A stretch of 58,590 nt of DNA from Olsenella urininfantis (GTDB lineage: Bacteria; Actinomycetota; Coriobacteriia; Coriobacteriales; Atopobiaceae). Each line of letters starts with the position of its first letter. Position 1 is the first letter of the stretch. The DNA is taken from the NCBI RefSeq assembly GCF_900155635.1, contig NZ_LT732540.1, forward strand, positions 1,361,412-1,420,001. The letters are read 5' to 3'. Positions 52,401 to 58,590 of the stretch are shown here, piece by piece. The notes under the pieces were generated by a model. It did no database searches, was not told the DNA's origin, and was given only the letters and a program-made list of their open reading frames with translations. Both the position numbers and the translations under genes were made by a program.

Positions 52401-54259
52401 TGCCCATAAAACCCAAATGAAGCATCCTCGACCTTGCCCTCAAATCCGGCGTTGCTCGTACCACTCCAATCTGTCTCATAAGCCGTAAAAGCTGTTTTTG
52501 CGGGAATGGTGTCTATCTTGTACTCGATGTGCTTGAGGTACATGCCATCTATATGCTTGCCTAACACGTCTTCTACGCGAAAGCGCTGCTTAAGGGCAGC
52601 GGCATCCAGAGTGTAGCTTGAGGTTTCCCCAGTCTTGCTGTTCCAGAGCGTCACCTTAAAATCACTTATTTTTGTGGGCTGCGTTCCGTCTGCCTTGGCA
52701 CGAGAGATAAAAGGCAGGGATTGGGCGGTGACACCGGCAATCTTGGTGTCGTTTACATCATAGTCAATAAGAATGGTCTTCTTTCGGCTATCTGCAGTAC
52801 CACGATTGCCAACCGTGAAGTACCCAAGGGTACGCTCCTGTGTATGTTCAAACCCTGGAGCGCCGAGGTAGACCTCATTATCTGTAATATAGCCCTCCCA
52901 CAGAGGCCAGTCCTCACCGCTACCATACATGGTGGTGTTGACATACACGTCTTCTTTGGGCTCGACGATCTCATAGCGCATGGTCCTGAGCCGCTGCGCG
53001 TCATACGGCATGTAAGAGCTAGGACCATACGGGTTGTAGTACTTCACCCCAACGTCTATCTGGCTTATTTCTGCCACGCTGCCCACAGGAAAATCCGCCT
53101 GGGGGAAGCGCCACATGGGATTGAAGGCGCCTTCATAACCGCTGACGGGGATGGTGCTGTTGTCTGAGCGGCTCCATACATACAGCTTTTTGCCTGCGGG
53201 AACGGCATACTCTTCCCCGGTGCTTAGGGTAAGTCTCTCGCCTGGGCCAAGAACCTTGAGGTCGGCCTCTTTGACGCCGCTGTTGCCCTCCTTTGAGTAG
53301 CGTCCCAGATACTCCGCCTTCTCGGGTGCCAGCATGGCGTAGAAGTAGTCTTCGAGCATGCGACGCTCATGATTAACCCCACTCAGAGATGCCACCCAAG
53401 CGACATCATGACCGGTGGAAGAGTCCAGGCCAACCTCCAGGTTGCCTGCCTTGTTGAGAAGGTTGGCATAGTTACCTCCGAGCCCAATGAAGCCAAGCGT
53501 GTCTAGGTTAGTAACCTTGATATCCGTGGCAATCTTTGACGCCGTGGCGGCAGTCCCGGGCTCGATGTAGTTTTGTGTCACCGCAATGGCATTGGGGATA
53601 TGGGTGAGTCCCGTATCGAATCCAAAGGCGACGCCCATGGGAAGGTCAAACGTAACCTCTTGCGTAGTGTCTTGGAAACGCAAGGTAAGCGCACCCGCAG
53701 AACCAATCCCATATACGCTTGCGGGCTTCTTGTCCGCGTCGGTCTGCTGACTTGGCGCAACGACGCCATCAGCCTGAAGCTCGCCAACCCACCCTTGGGT
53801 TTTGTCAAACGCGAAGTCGGTGTCCCATTGCATGCCATAGGGCAAGGCAACCTCGATGGATTTCTCCGTTGCAGAGGGGAACACGGCATGAACGCGCAGC
53901 TTGAACCTTGTGCCCTTTGCAAGGGAAAGGGTTGCCTTGGGATCGGACAGGGTCCCATAGACCGTATTGCCATCGCTGGAGACAAGGGTTGACTCGATAA
54001 CTGCCTGACTTGCAGGATTCGCTGCCTTTGGTGCAGCCTGAGGGTCTGCCGTTTCAGCTGGCTCGCTTGCCGCCAGCGTGCTTGCGGCCTTGTCCTCATC
54101 TGCCTGCGAGGCTAGAGAAGACCCCTCCCCTGCAGGTTGCTCCGCAGCAGCAACAGCACTTGGCTGACCTTCCGCCCTGGCAATACCTGCCTGGGGAGCA
54201 AGCTGTAGGGTAAGTGACAGGGCAAGCATTACCGCAAAGAATCGTTTTGCCTGTGACAT
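49442..54259 (-). CDS. Giant LPxTG surface adhesin with SdrD_B and SpaA/Cna_B repeats
   Basis: 1605-residue secreted wall-anchored protein. A signal peptide spans 1 to about 30, followed by an Ala/Glu-rich segment to about 95. Roughly 95-1130 is a long region without a family I recognise, rich in aromatic and Asp/Asn residues, probably the binding head. Near the C-terminus are an SdrD_B-like domain (about 1132-1260, WVDANYDGRIDKSE), a Cna_B domain (about 1262-1385, VKETNVPEGYVASY) and two SpaA-type domains (about 1386-1475 and 1476-1570) with isopeptide-type KVSKVD and VVETAAP/LVETRAP. LPRTG is at 1571-1575, then a membrane span and KKRGQR. GC and codon bias fall clearly in 51.5-52.9 kb. No sortase is nearby. 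GGGGAT precedes ATG 54259. Confidence 0.85.
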   Translation of the reverse strand: MSQAKRFFAVMLALSLTLQLAPQAGIARAEGQPSAVAAAEQPAGEGSSLASQADEDKAASTLAASEPAETADPQAAPKAANPASQAVIESTLVSSDGNTVYGTLSDPKATLSLAKGTRFKLRVHAVFPSATEKSIEVALPYGMQWDTDFAFDKTQGWVGELQADGVVAPSQQTDADKKPASVYGIGSAGALTLRFQDTTQEVTFDLPMGVAFGFDTGLTHIPNAIAVTQNYIEPGTAATASKIATDIKVTNLDTLGFIGLGGNYANLLNKAGNLEVGLDSSTGHDVAWVASLSGVNHERRMLEDYFYAMLAPEKAEYLGRYSKEGNSGVKEADLKVLGPGERLTLSTGEEYAVPAGKKLYVWSRSDNSTIPVSGYEGAFNPMWRFPQADFPVGSVAEISQIDVGVKYYNPYGPSSYMPYDAQRLRTMRYEIVEPKEDVYVNTTMYGSGEDWPLWEGYITDNEVYLGAPGFEHTQERTLGYFTVGNRGTADSRKKTILIDYDVNDTKIAGVTAQSLPFISRAKADGTQPTKISDFKVTLWNSKTGETSSYTLDAAALKQRFRVEDVLGKHIDGMYLKHIEYKIDTIPAKTAFTAYETDWSGTSNAGFEGKVEDASFGFYGQVLTNEVREKGKWGDDPSLFKTRIRIENTGDEEPNWHHRNQKTWDFNDGKGEVVLKYPGRSADHVTIGDTFTAFTGKSFIQGHGPTTGWHEGTAYPLSLVLGEQKRGQFFDYFTPTWDGSSRGIQSYKAIYVVSPYGSDMSLSVAYRSLLSKEYWGVAGKWDDYTNLAKQPDIYEVPASDALKAEYPQARVYKLDFSKFTSADDFYDMRTFGPSVAWREGAKVVPYAINPSYWAYTGGSSIVMNYASDPEKDQPGGIWAQLIWYEFDTATKEDLVYGSGFADDKWDLNGNGSTTDKIGRPMGSLEIKAPTDLVVKSSAKMATQPDSQYITYDGLSKTLIGANSTVDYRLVASNPTKTDANGFITYWPVPKKGQDWGRAIQPNGAFQFDMFLNGGLKSALPAGYTISYARNATPTSQALDWGSFEWTDEDNTSAWTQQDWDAVNFVRISSPASGVFGAGSRQEFKFNLALRDVSKEDFEKKLIDVYTPTYLRDLGSGKGYRYGQPVAMTPTPGVLGGVAWVDANYDGRIDKSEAADVISGMKIELYDARNKLVDTATTDASGSYVFRGLKDWSSNADGTLDAYTVKAYNPTDPTSTDMGTFVRFSPTKNDMAMTAADGQSSASVQGVTIESANAMALNIGLTRVTRVDVEKVWVEGKNADGTEGGTISHDALNVELLADGAAAKDIDAQAVPAANLSSMGETPWKGTYGNLLANSPSAGVPITYTVKETNVPEGYVASYAYRQQDDRDAQGKVVGSHTVATVTNTRIHGTIKVSKVDKADATKPLPNTGFELRLDGKKVREGVTDDSGVLSFADVPYGTYEVVETAAPTGYVLDATPHEVTIATQGQVASLTVGDEQIKGSVLVSKVDAQNEGKALPGAEFELRQDNKVVARGTTGSDGTLSFAGVAYGTYELVETRAPEGYEINRTSSSVKIEEHGAVVRLVVKDVAKVSALPRTGDRNGGVGALLLGAVALTVTGGALLKKRGQR

Positions 54260-54294
54260 TGGTATCCCCAAAATATAGTTAGCTTATTTTAAGG

Positions 54295-54322
54295 ATAGTA
54301 TACACCAAAACCACACACGCAA
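54295..54322 (-). promoter_or_regulatory. Promoter of the giant adhesin gene
   Basis: Read on the minus strand, TTGCGT (54322-54317) and TACTAT (54300-54295) are spaced 16 bp apart, about 36 bp before the adhesin ATG. An overlapping TATACT is an alternative -10. The leader is AT-rich and short. Confidence 0.45.
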
Positions 54323-54356
54323 GGTGCGCGCCGCACGGGCTCGAGCCTCGAAAAAA

Positions 54357-54382
54357 ATCCCGCACCCCATGGGGTGCGGGAT
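54357..54382 (-). terminator. Intrinsic terminator of the tlpA-CPBP unit
   Basis: The 26-bp stretch 54357-54382 is a perfect palindrome with CCCGCACCCC and GGGGTGCGGG arms. Read on the minus strand it is followed by seven T residues and lies 33 bp after the CPBP gene stop. A strong rho-independent terminator. Confidence 0.88.
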
Positions 54383-54414
54383 CTCGTGCCACGCAATGTC
54401 CGGCAGCGTCTTCC

Positions 54415-55248
54415 TTATGCGGCCTCGGGCACGCCTCGGTGGCGGGCGTCTGGCCGGACGTCGGAATCCCCGCCCCTCACCATCTTGTACAGGACGTAAG
54501 CCGAGGGCACGATCATGGCCACGGTGAATATGTCAGGGATGGGCGCGAGCGCGGCGAATGCGGGAATGACCGACAGCATGCGGAAGGCGTTGCTCACGAT
54601 GTGGATCAGGATGGGCCAGCGCAGGTCGTGGGTCTTGTGGTACACGAGGGCAAGGATGATGCCCATCGCTGCGGCGGAGACGCCCTGCACGAACAGGCGG
54701 TTCCAGATGCCGAACAGCAGGCCCGAGACGACGACGGGAACCCACGACACCTTGGTGACCCGCTCCAGGCAGCCGCATATGATCCCACGGAAGAGCAGCT
54801 CCTCCATGATGGGGCCGAGCACGCAGACGGTGAGGACCGAGAGGGGCAGGATCCCCATGGTGAGCGACTCGTTGCCCTTCTCCATGATCTTCAGGCTCTC
54901 GGCAATGAAGTCGATGCCCGAAAGGGCGTTCTTCGCAAGGACGAGCCAGAGATAGGAGATCCCGCTCACGCCAAGGCCCAGTACCGCGGCGGACGCGGCG
55001 CCCTTGCCGAGGGAGACGTCCATCCTGGGCCCAAGCTTGCCACGCACCATCAGGTGGTAGATGACGCCAAACACCAGAATCTGGCCGACATAGGATGCCA
55101 GATCCGTGTATTCGAGCTCGAAGCGCACTCCCAGCTGCCCAAGCGCCAGGTATATCAGCATGCCGAACGCATACGGGAGAATGGACGATGCGAGGAACGA
55201 TACGATCGCCACGGCCAGTGGCGGAAGTGCATGAAGTAGCTTCTTCAC
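54415..55248 (-). CDS. CPBP-family intramembrane protein with a degenerate protease motif
   Basis: 277-residue protein with about eight membrane segments in the CPBP (CAAX protease and bacteriocin-processing) family. Motif 1 is intact: E149-E150-LLFR154-G. Motif 3 is present as H216-IVS-N220. Motif 2, normally FxxxH, reads F179-GIW-N183, so a predicted metal ligand His is Asn. The protein may be an altered or inactive protease that has kept a binding or chaperone role. It starts with GTG 55248, 35 bp after the tlpA stop, so both are likely on one transcript from the shared-motif promoter. The tail after residue 255 is polar. Confidence 0.85.
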   Translation of the reverse strand: MKKLLHALPPLAVAIVSFLASSILPYAFGMLIYLALGQLGVRFELEYTDLASYVGQILVFGVIYHLMVRGKLGPRMDVSLGKGAASAAVLGLGVSGISYLWLVLAKNALSGIDFIAESLKIMEKGNESLTMGILPLSVLTVCVLGPIMEELLFRGIICGCLERVTKVSWVPVVVSGLLFGIWNRLFVQGVSAAAMGIILALVYHKTHDLRWPILIHIVSNAFRMLSVIPAFAALAPIPDIFTVAMIVPSAYVLYKMVRGGDSDVRPDARHRGVPEAA

Positions 55249-55283
55249 GAGGCCATCCCTTCTTCCCTTTGGCTTCTCGGCAC

Positions 55284-55880
55284 CTATGCCTGGCTCTTGG
55301 CGAGGGCGTCGTTCACGCGCTGGAGGAGCTCGCTGCCCTCAAGCTGGCCGATTCCGCCCTGCATGGGCTCGCCGATGACGTTGCCGTTCTGGTCGACCAG
55401 GAAGGTGGTGGGGAAGGCCATGATTCCGTTTCCGACCTTAGCGCCCTCGGAGCTGGGGTCGATCATGAGGTTGCTGTAGGTCACGCCCTGCTTGGAGAGG
55501 ATCCCCTTGGCCTCCTCGGCAGCACTGTCCCCCTCGGCGTTCACGCCAAGGACGCCCACGCCCTTGTCCTTGAGCTGCTTGTTCAGCTGCTCGAGGATGG
55601 GCATCTCGTTAACGCACGCCGAGCACCCGTTGAACCAGTAGGAGACGACGGTGACCTTGTTCTGCTTGAAGACGCTCTCGTCAACGGACTTCCCGGTGGC
55701 GATGTCGGTAGCCTTGAAGCTGGGGAACTTGTCCCCATCCTTGAGGGCGGCCTGGGGCGCCGCGACCTCGGCGGCGGTGGTGGTCCCCCCCTGTCCTGCG
55801 CCCGCTGCGCCGCAGCCCGCAAGGCCCATCACCAGGACGGTGCCGAAAACTGCTGCCATTGCCTTGTTGCCGATCTTCAT
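55284..55880 (-). CDS. TlpA/ResA-like thioredoxin-fold lipoprotein
   Basis: 198-residue exported thiol-disulfide protein. The N-terminus is a lipoprotein signal with lipobox LAGC (Cys23), followed by a Gly/Ala/Thr linker. The AhpC/TSA-type thioredoxin domain starts about residue 45 (DKFPSFKATD). The active site is YWFNG-C86-SA-C89 and the cis-Pro is in AFPTTF (157). This architecture fits cytochrome c maturation or general disulfide reduction outside the membrane, which needs electrons from a membrane donor. The 4Fe-4S protein and CXXC peptide encoded 7 kb away share its promoter pattern and are candidates. AAGGGACC precedes the ATG. Confidence 0.92.
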   Translation of the reverse strand: MKIGNKAMAAVFGTVLVMGLAGCGAAGAGQGGTTTAAEVAAPQAALKDGDKFPSFKATDIATGKSVDESVFKQNKVTVVSYWFNGCSACVNEMPILEQLNKQLKDKGVGVLGVNAEGDSAAEEAKGILSKQGVTYSNLMIDPSSEGAKVGNGIMAFPTTFLVDQNGNVIGEPMQGGIGQLEGSELLQRVNDALAKSQA

Positions 55881-55952
55881 TGTCTGGTCCCTTCTCGAAC
55901 CCTACGGCATCGTCCGCCACGGGCGGCATGCCCTAATCTCTAGTGCGGGACC

Positions 55953-55986
55953 AGTACAGCAGCAAAGGTGTTAAGACCCCGTTAAG
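55953..55986 (-). promoter_or_regulatory. Promoter with 11-bp direct repeat upstream of tlpA
   Basis: On the minus strand CTTAAC (55986-55981) and CTTAAC (55975-55970) repeat 11 bp apart. They are followed after 11 bases by TGTACT (55958-55953), itself preceded by TGC. Layout, spacings and the CTGCTGTACTGG block match the promoter of the CXXC peptide gene at 48158-48191. The tlpA start is about 73 bp further on. Confidence 0.65.
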
Positions 55987-56047
55987 CGCGGAAATGACAT
56001 GGCTTCCGAGGCCCCGTCCGCTGGATTTCTCCCGAATTCGACCATGT

Positions 56048-56063
56048 GGGGCCCAAGGGCCCC
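56048..56063 (-). terminator. Possible weak terminator after azlD
   Basis: GGGGCCC-AA-GGGCCCC forms a 7-bp stem with a very tight loop 24 bp after the azlD stop on the minus strand. No T tract follows, so this is a tentative assignment. The remaining sequence up to the tlpA promoter holds nothing else I can support. Confidence 0.35.
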
Positions 56064-56086
56064 GTGGCTTTGCCCCCGGAGTCGCG

Positions 56087-56419
56087 CTATGCCAGCAGGC
56101 TGAGCAACGCGTAGGCGAGCATGCCCGCCACGGCGCTCCACACCAGCGACCCCGTCTTCCTCGCCACGAGCGCCACCACTGCGGCGGCCGTCAGCCGCAG
56201 CGCGAACATGAGGGGCTGGGTGGCCATCTCCGAGGGAGCGAGCAGGTCGTTTGCCACAAGGGCCGCGAACGCAGCGGCAGGGATGAGCCCCAGCGCGTCG
56301 CTCACGCGCGGCGAGAGGGACCTGCCGCGCAGCAGGAAGAGCGGGGCCACGCGAAACACGAGGATGGCCGCAAACAGAACCGTCAGCACCAGGGCGAGCG
56401 TGCCTGCCTCCAGGGTCAT
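56087..56419 (-). CDS. azlD: Branched-chain amino acid export subunit AzlD
   Basis: 110-residue membrane protein of the AzlD family with four hydrophobic segments, beginning ALVLTVLFAAILVFRVAPLFLLRG and including the VSDALGLIPAAAFAALVANDLL block that marks the family. It partners AzlC to export branched-chain amino acids or analogues. ATG 56419 overlaps the azlC stop by 4 bp, so the pair is translationally coupled. The frame is open far upstream, but that part is antisense to galE and not real. Confidence 0.9.
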   Translation of the reverse strand: MTLEAGTLALVLTVLFAAILVFRVAPLFLLRGRSLSPRVSDALGLIPAAAFAALVANDLLAPSEMATQPLMFALRLTAAAVVALVARKTGSLVWSAVAGMLAYALLSLLA

Positions 56420-57114
56420 GCGCGCACCTCCCCTCTCGCCTGCGCGAGAAGGCCTGCCAGCACGCCGCAGACCGAACCAACCAGCACGGCCACGCCCGCA
56501 AGCCCCAGAAGCTTGCAGGCGAAGACGGCTCCCACCGAGACCAGGGCCGCCACACGGCTTGGCCGAGCCTTGAGCTGGCCCACCATCAGGCAGATGAAAA
56601 TCGAGGTCATAGAGAACGACATGATGGTCACGGGCATGCTCACGAGCCCGCCCACGACGACCCCGACGGCATTTGCCGTCGCCCAGCTGAGCATGCAGCA
56701 GACGTTGAGGGCAAGGGCGTCTCGTGCGGACCAGCCAGCCTCGTGCGCGAAGCAGTCCAGGTTGACGCCGAAGGACTCGTCGGTCATGGTCGCGGCGAAG
56801 AGGAAGTTGGTTGGGGCGGCGCCCTCGGCGACGTAGGGTGCGACGCCCGCCGAGTAGAGCATCTGGCGCGTGCTCACCAAGACGATGCTGGCCAGCGTGG
56901 ATGCCATGGGCATGCCTGCGAGCAGCATCTGCGGCAGCATGAACTGGCCCGCGCCGGAATAGAACGTCACGGAGCAGAGGAAGGCGAGCGGGGCCCCGAA
57001 GCCGATCTGCGCCTCGAGCACGCCGCAGGGAATGCCAATGGCCAGGTATGCGAACATGACCGGCATGGCATGCGGCAGCGCACGGCGCAGGGCCGAAAGG
57101 GCATGTGGGCCCAC
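56416..57114 (-). CDS. azlC: Branched-chain amino acid export subunit AzlC
   Basis: 232-residue polytopic protein of the AzlC family. Typical segments are MPVMFAYLAIGIPCGVLEAQIGF, FYSGAGQFMLPQMLLAG, VSTRQMLYSAGVAPY and ATMTDESFGVNL. With AzlD it forms a branched-chain amino acid exporter (YgaZH type). It starts at GTG 57114, with a G-rich AAGGGGGGGAG about seven bases upstream; no in-frame ATG fits better. It is divergent from galE across 220 bp, where TATACT at 57275-57280 may be the galE -10. Confidence 0.9.
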   Translation of the reverse strand: MGPHALSALRRALPHAMPVMFAYLAIGIPCGVLEAQIGFGAPLAFLCSVTFYSGAGQFMLPQMLLAGMPMASTLASIVLVSTRQMLYSAGVAPYVAEGAAPTNFLFAATMTDESFGVNLDCFAHEAGWSARDALALNVCCMLSWATANAVGVVVGGLVSMPVTIMSFSMTSIFICLMVGQLKARPSRVAALVSVGAVFACKLLGLAGVAVLVGSVCGVLAGLLAQARGEVRA

Positions 57115-57334
57115 GGGCGGCTCCCCCCCTTGGCGTGAGTTCGACGACGTCAGCTAGACTAGCGCGTATGGGCGACGGACGGAAGGGCGGCGCGCGATGT
57201 CTTCTCGCGGCGTTCGCCTGGAGCCCCTTCCCACGGCAGAGAGGCCCCGTCACGCCCCACACATCCGTCCCATGTATACTTCCGAGAGCCATGCGCCCGT
57301 TTTGGGCCATGCCAGGCGACAGCAAGGAGCAGAT

Positions 57335-58390
57335 ATGAGCCAGAAGAGGGACCCCCAGGACAGCTGCATCCTCGTCACCGGCGGTGCCGGCTTCATCGGC
57401 AGCCACACCGTCGTGGAGCTGCTCGAGAAGGACTATCAGGTCGTCATCGTGGACGACCTCTCCAACGCCTCCGAGAAGGTCCTCGACCGCATCGACGCCA
57501 TCGTGGGCGAGGAGCGTGCGGCGCGCCTCTCCTTCTACCGCGCGGACGTCGGAGACCGAGACGCCCTCGAGGCGATCTTCGACGACAACCAGATAGACGC
57601 TGTGATCCACTTCGCCGGCTACAAGGCCGTGGGCGAGTCCGTCAAGAAGCCCATCGAGTACTACGGCAACAACATCGGCAGCACCCTCGCGCTGGTTGAC
57701 GTCATGCGCGAGCACGGGTGCAAGTCCATCATCTTCTCCAGCTCGGCCACCGTCTACGGCGATCCCGACAGCCTGCCACTCACCGAGGCAAGCCCCAAGA
57801 AGGCGTGCACCAACCCCTACGGCTGGACCAAGTGGATGATCGAGCAGATCCTCTCGGACCTGCACACCGCAGACCCCGAGTGGAACGTGGTGCTCCTGCG
57901 CTACTTCAACCCCATTGGCGCGCATCCCACGGGCCTCATGGGCGAGGACCCCAAGGGCATACCCAACAATCTGCTTCCCTACGTGGCGCAGGTGGCCGTG
58001 GGCAAGCGCGAGAGCGTCCACGTGTTCGGAAGCGACTACGACACCCCTGACGGCACCGGGGTCCGCGACTACATCCACGTGATGGACCTCGCGTCAGGGC
58101 ACGCCGCGGCGCTTGCCTGGATGGGCGGCCGCACGGGCGTGGAGATCTTCAACCTGGGCACCGGCAAAGGCACCTCCGTGCTCCAGATCATCGAGGCCTT
58201 CTCGAGCGCCTGCGGCAGGGAGCTGCCCTACGTCCTGGAGCCCAGGCGCGCCGGAGACGTGACCGCCAACTACGCCGACTGCTCAAAGGCCAGGGACGAG
58301 ATGGGCTGGGAGGCGCGCTTCGGCATAGACGAGATGTGCCGCGACTCCTGGAAATGGCAGTCGAACAACCCAAACGGCTACGAGGGCTAG
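57335..58390 (+). CDS. galE: UDP-glucose 4-epimerase
   Basis: 351-residue short-chain dehydrogenase-type epimerase that interconverts UDP-glucose and UDP-galactose, for galactose use and glycan precursors. The NAD-binding motif is TGGAGFIGSHT near residue 15. VIHFAGYKAVGESV, the SSSATVYG segment with catalytic Ser, NPYGWTKWM with the YxxxK pair, and LLRYFNPIGAHPTGLMGEDP are as in GalE. ATG 57335 has AAGGAG five bases upstream; the frame is open further upstream but unlike the family. The next gene starts 10 bp after its stop. Confidence 0.95.
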   Translation: MSQKRDPQDSCILVTGGAGFIGSHTVVELLEKDYQVVIVDDLSNASEKVLDRIDAIVGEERAARLSFYRADVGDRDALEAIFDDNQIDAVIHFAGYKAVGESVKKPIEYYGNNIGSTLALVDVMREHGCKSIIFSSSATVYGDPDSLPLTEASPKKACTNPYGWTKWMIEQILSDLHTADPEWNVVLLRYFNPIGAHPTGLMGEDPKGIPNNLLPYVAQVAVGKRESVHVFGSDYDTPDGTGVRDYIHVMDLASGHAAALAWMGGRTGVEIFNLGTGKGTSVLQIIEAFSSACGRELPYVLEPRRAGDVTANYADCSKARDEMGWEARFGIDEMCRDSWKWQSNNPNGYEG

Positions 58391-58400
58391 GGCCGTTCGC

Positions 58401-58590
58401 ATGAGCGCGGGCCCCAACGCCTTCGTAGGCTACCTCCTCGAGAAGAGGCCCCTGATCGAGGCCTACCTCGCCTCTCGGCTGCCGCACCCCCTGGCAGACG
58501 AGGCGCTGGTTGCGCCGTCGCTCGAGCGCTACCTCTACGAGCCGCTCGCGCGCTTCACGGCGGGCGGCGGGAAGCGCATCCCCCCCCCCC
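58401..58590 (+). CDS. Polyprenyl synthetase (isoprenoid diphosphate synthase), 3'-truncated by the window
   Basis: The first 63 codons of an isoprenyl diphosphate synthase are visible from ATG 58401. YLLEKRPLIEAYLASRLP and LERYLYEPLARFTAGGGKRI match the N-terminus of geranylgeranyl or farnesyl diphosphate synthases, where GGKRxRP binds isopentenyl diphosphate. The expected Arg-Pro after GGKRI is replaced by Pro codons because the last 11 bases are all C. This is suspicious for a sequence-end artefact. Chain length specificity cannot be judged. Ten bp after galE, so possibly co-transcribed. Confidence 0.7.
   Translation, partial: MSAGPNAFVGYLLEKRPLIEAYLASRLPHPLADEALVAPSLERYLYEPLARFTAGGGKRIPPP

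Noticed and set aside
56420..58078. Long upstream extension of the azlD frame
   Set aside because: Runs through azlC out of frame and antisense to galE; only the last 110 codons match AzlD.

Overview
The window is GC-rich (well over 60% by eye), densely coded bacterial chromosome with mostly ATG/GTG starts and GGAGG-type ribosome binding sites. The gene set fits a fermentative Gram-positive actinobacterium, most likely class Coriobacteriia (Olsenella/Atopobium-like): class III ribonucleotide reductase, phosphoketolase, type III pantothenate kinase, single-chain PurL, LPxTG surface proteins, a CD1871A-type CXXC micropeptide and Lys-rich OmpR-type two-component systems. This placement is inference from gene content; no rRNA or tRNA is present. 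The window opens inside a GH25 muramidase gene and closes inside a polyprenyl synthetase gene.

Layout. 0-5 kb: GH25 lysozyme, a Zn/Cd-type P1B ATPase behind an ArsR-like operator, then on the minus strand an O-acetyltransferase, msrA and a Cof-type HAD phosphatase. 5-8.2 kb: nrdD and nrdG behind tandem NrdR boxes. 8.2-11 kb: coaX and an OPT transporter. 11-12.5 kb: a lone AT-skewed nuclease-like gene bracketed by two related hairpins and inverted 9-mers. 12.5-18.4 kb, minus strand: degV, a divergent trpF, a Gfo/Idh oxidoreductase, then relQ-type alarmone synthetase, response regulator, histidine kinase and xpt. 18.5-21.1 kb: telA facing xpaC. 21.3-25.5 kb: an LPxTG pilin-like protein and phosphoketolase (xfp).

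25.8-35 kb holds a complete autoinducer-2 uptake and processing locus with the enterobacterial architecture: lsrACDBF on the minus strand and lsrR-lsrK on the plus strand from a shared 422-bp control region. The usual lsrG is absent; a small cupin gene follows lsrK instead. 35-46 kb is housekeeping: a DUF711 protein, murB, an FMN-riboswitch-controlled riboflavin ECF transporter (ribU, fused EcfA1-A2, ecfT), a transglutaminase-like protein and purL.

46-56 kb contains what looks like a small extracytoplasmic thiol/redox regulon. A two-component system lies next to a 56-residue membrane CXXC peptide gene and a NapH-like 4Fe-4S membrane protein gene. Seven kilobases away is a tlpA-type lipoprotein thioredoxin followed by a CPBP-family membrane protein. 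The promoters of the two target units share 11-bp-spaced CTTAAY repeats and an identical extended -10 at the same distance, so they are probably controlled together. Between them sits a 4.8-kb, lower-GC gene for a 1605-residue LPxTG adhesin. The window ends with azlCD, galE and the polyprenyl synthetase fragment; the final bases are a run of C that disrupts a conserved motif and may be an assembly-edge artefact.
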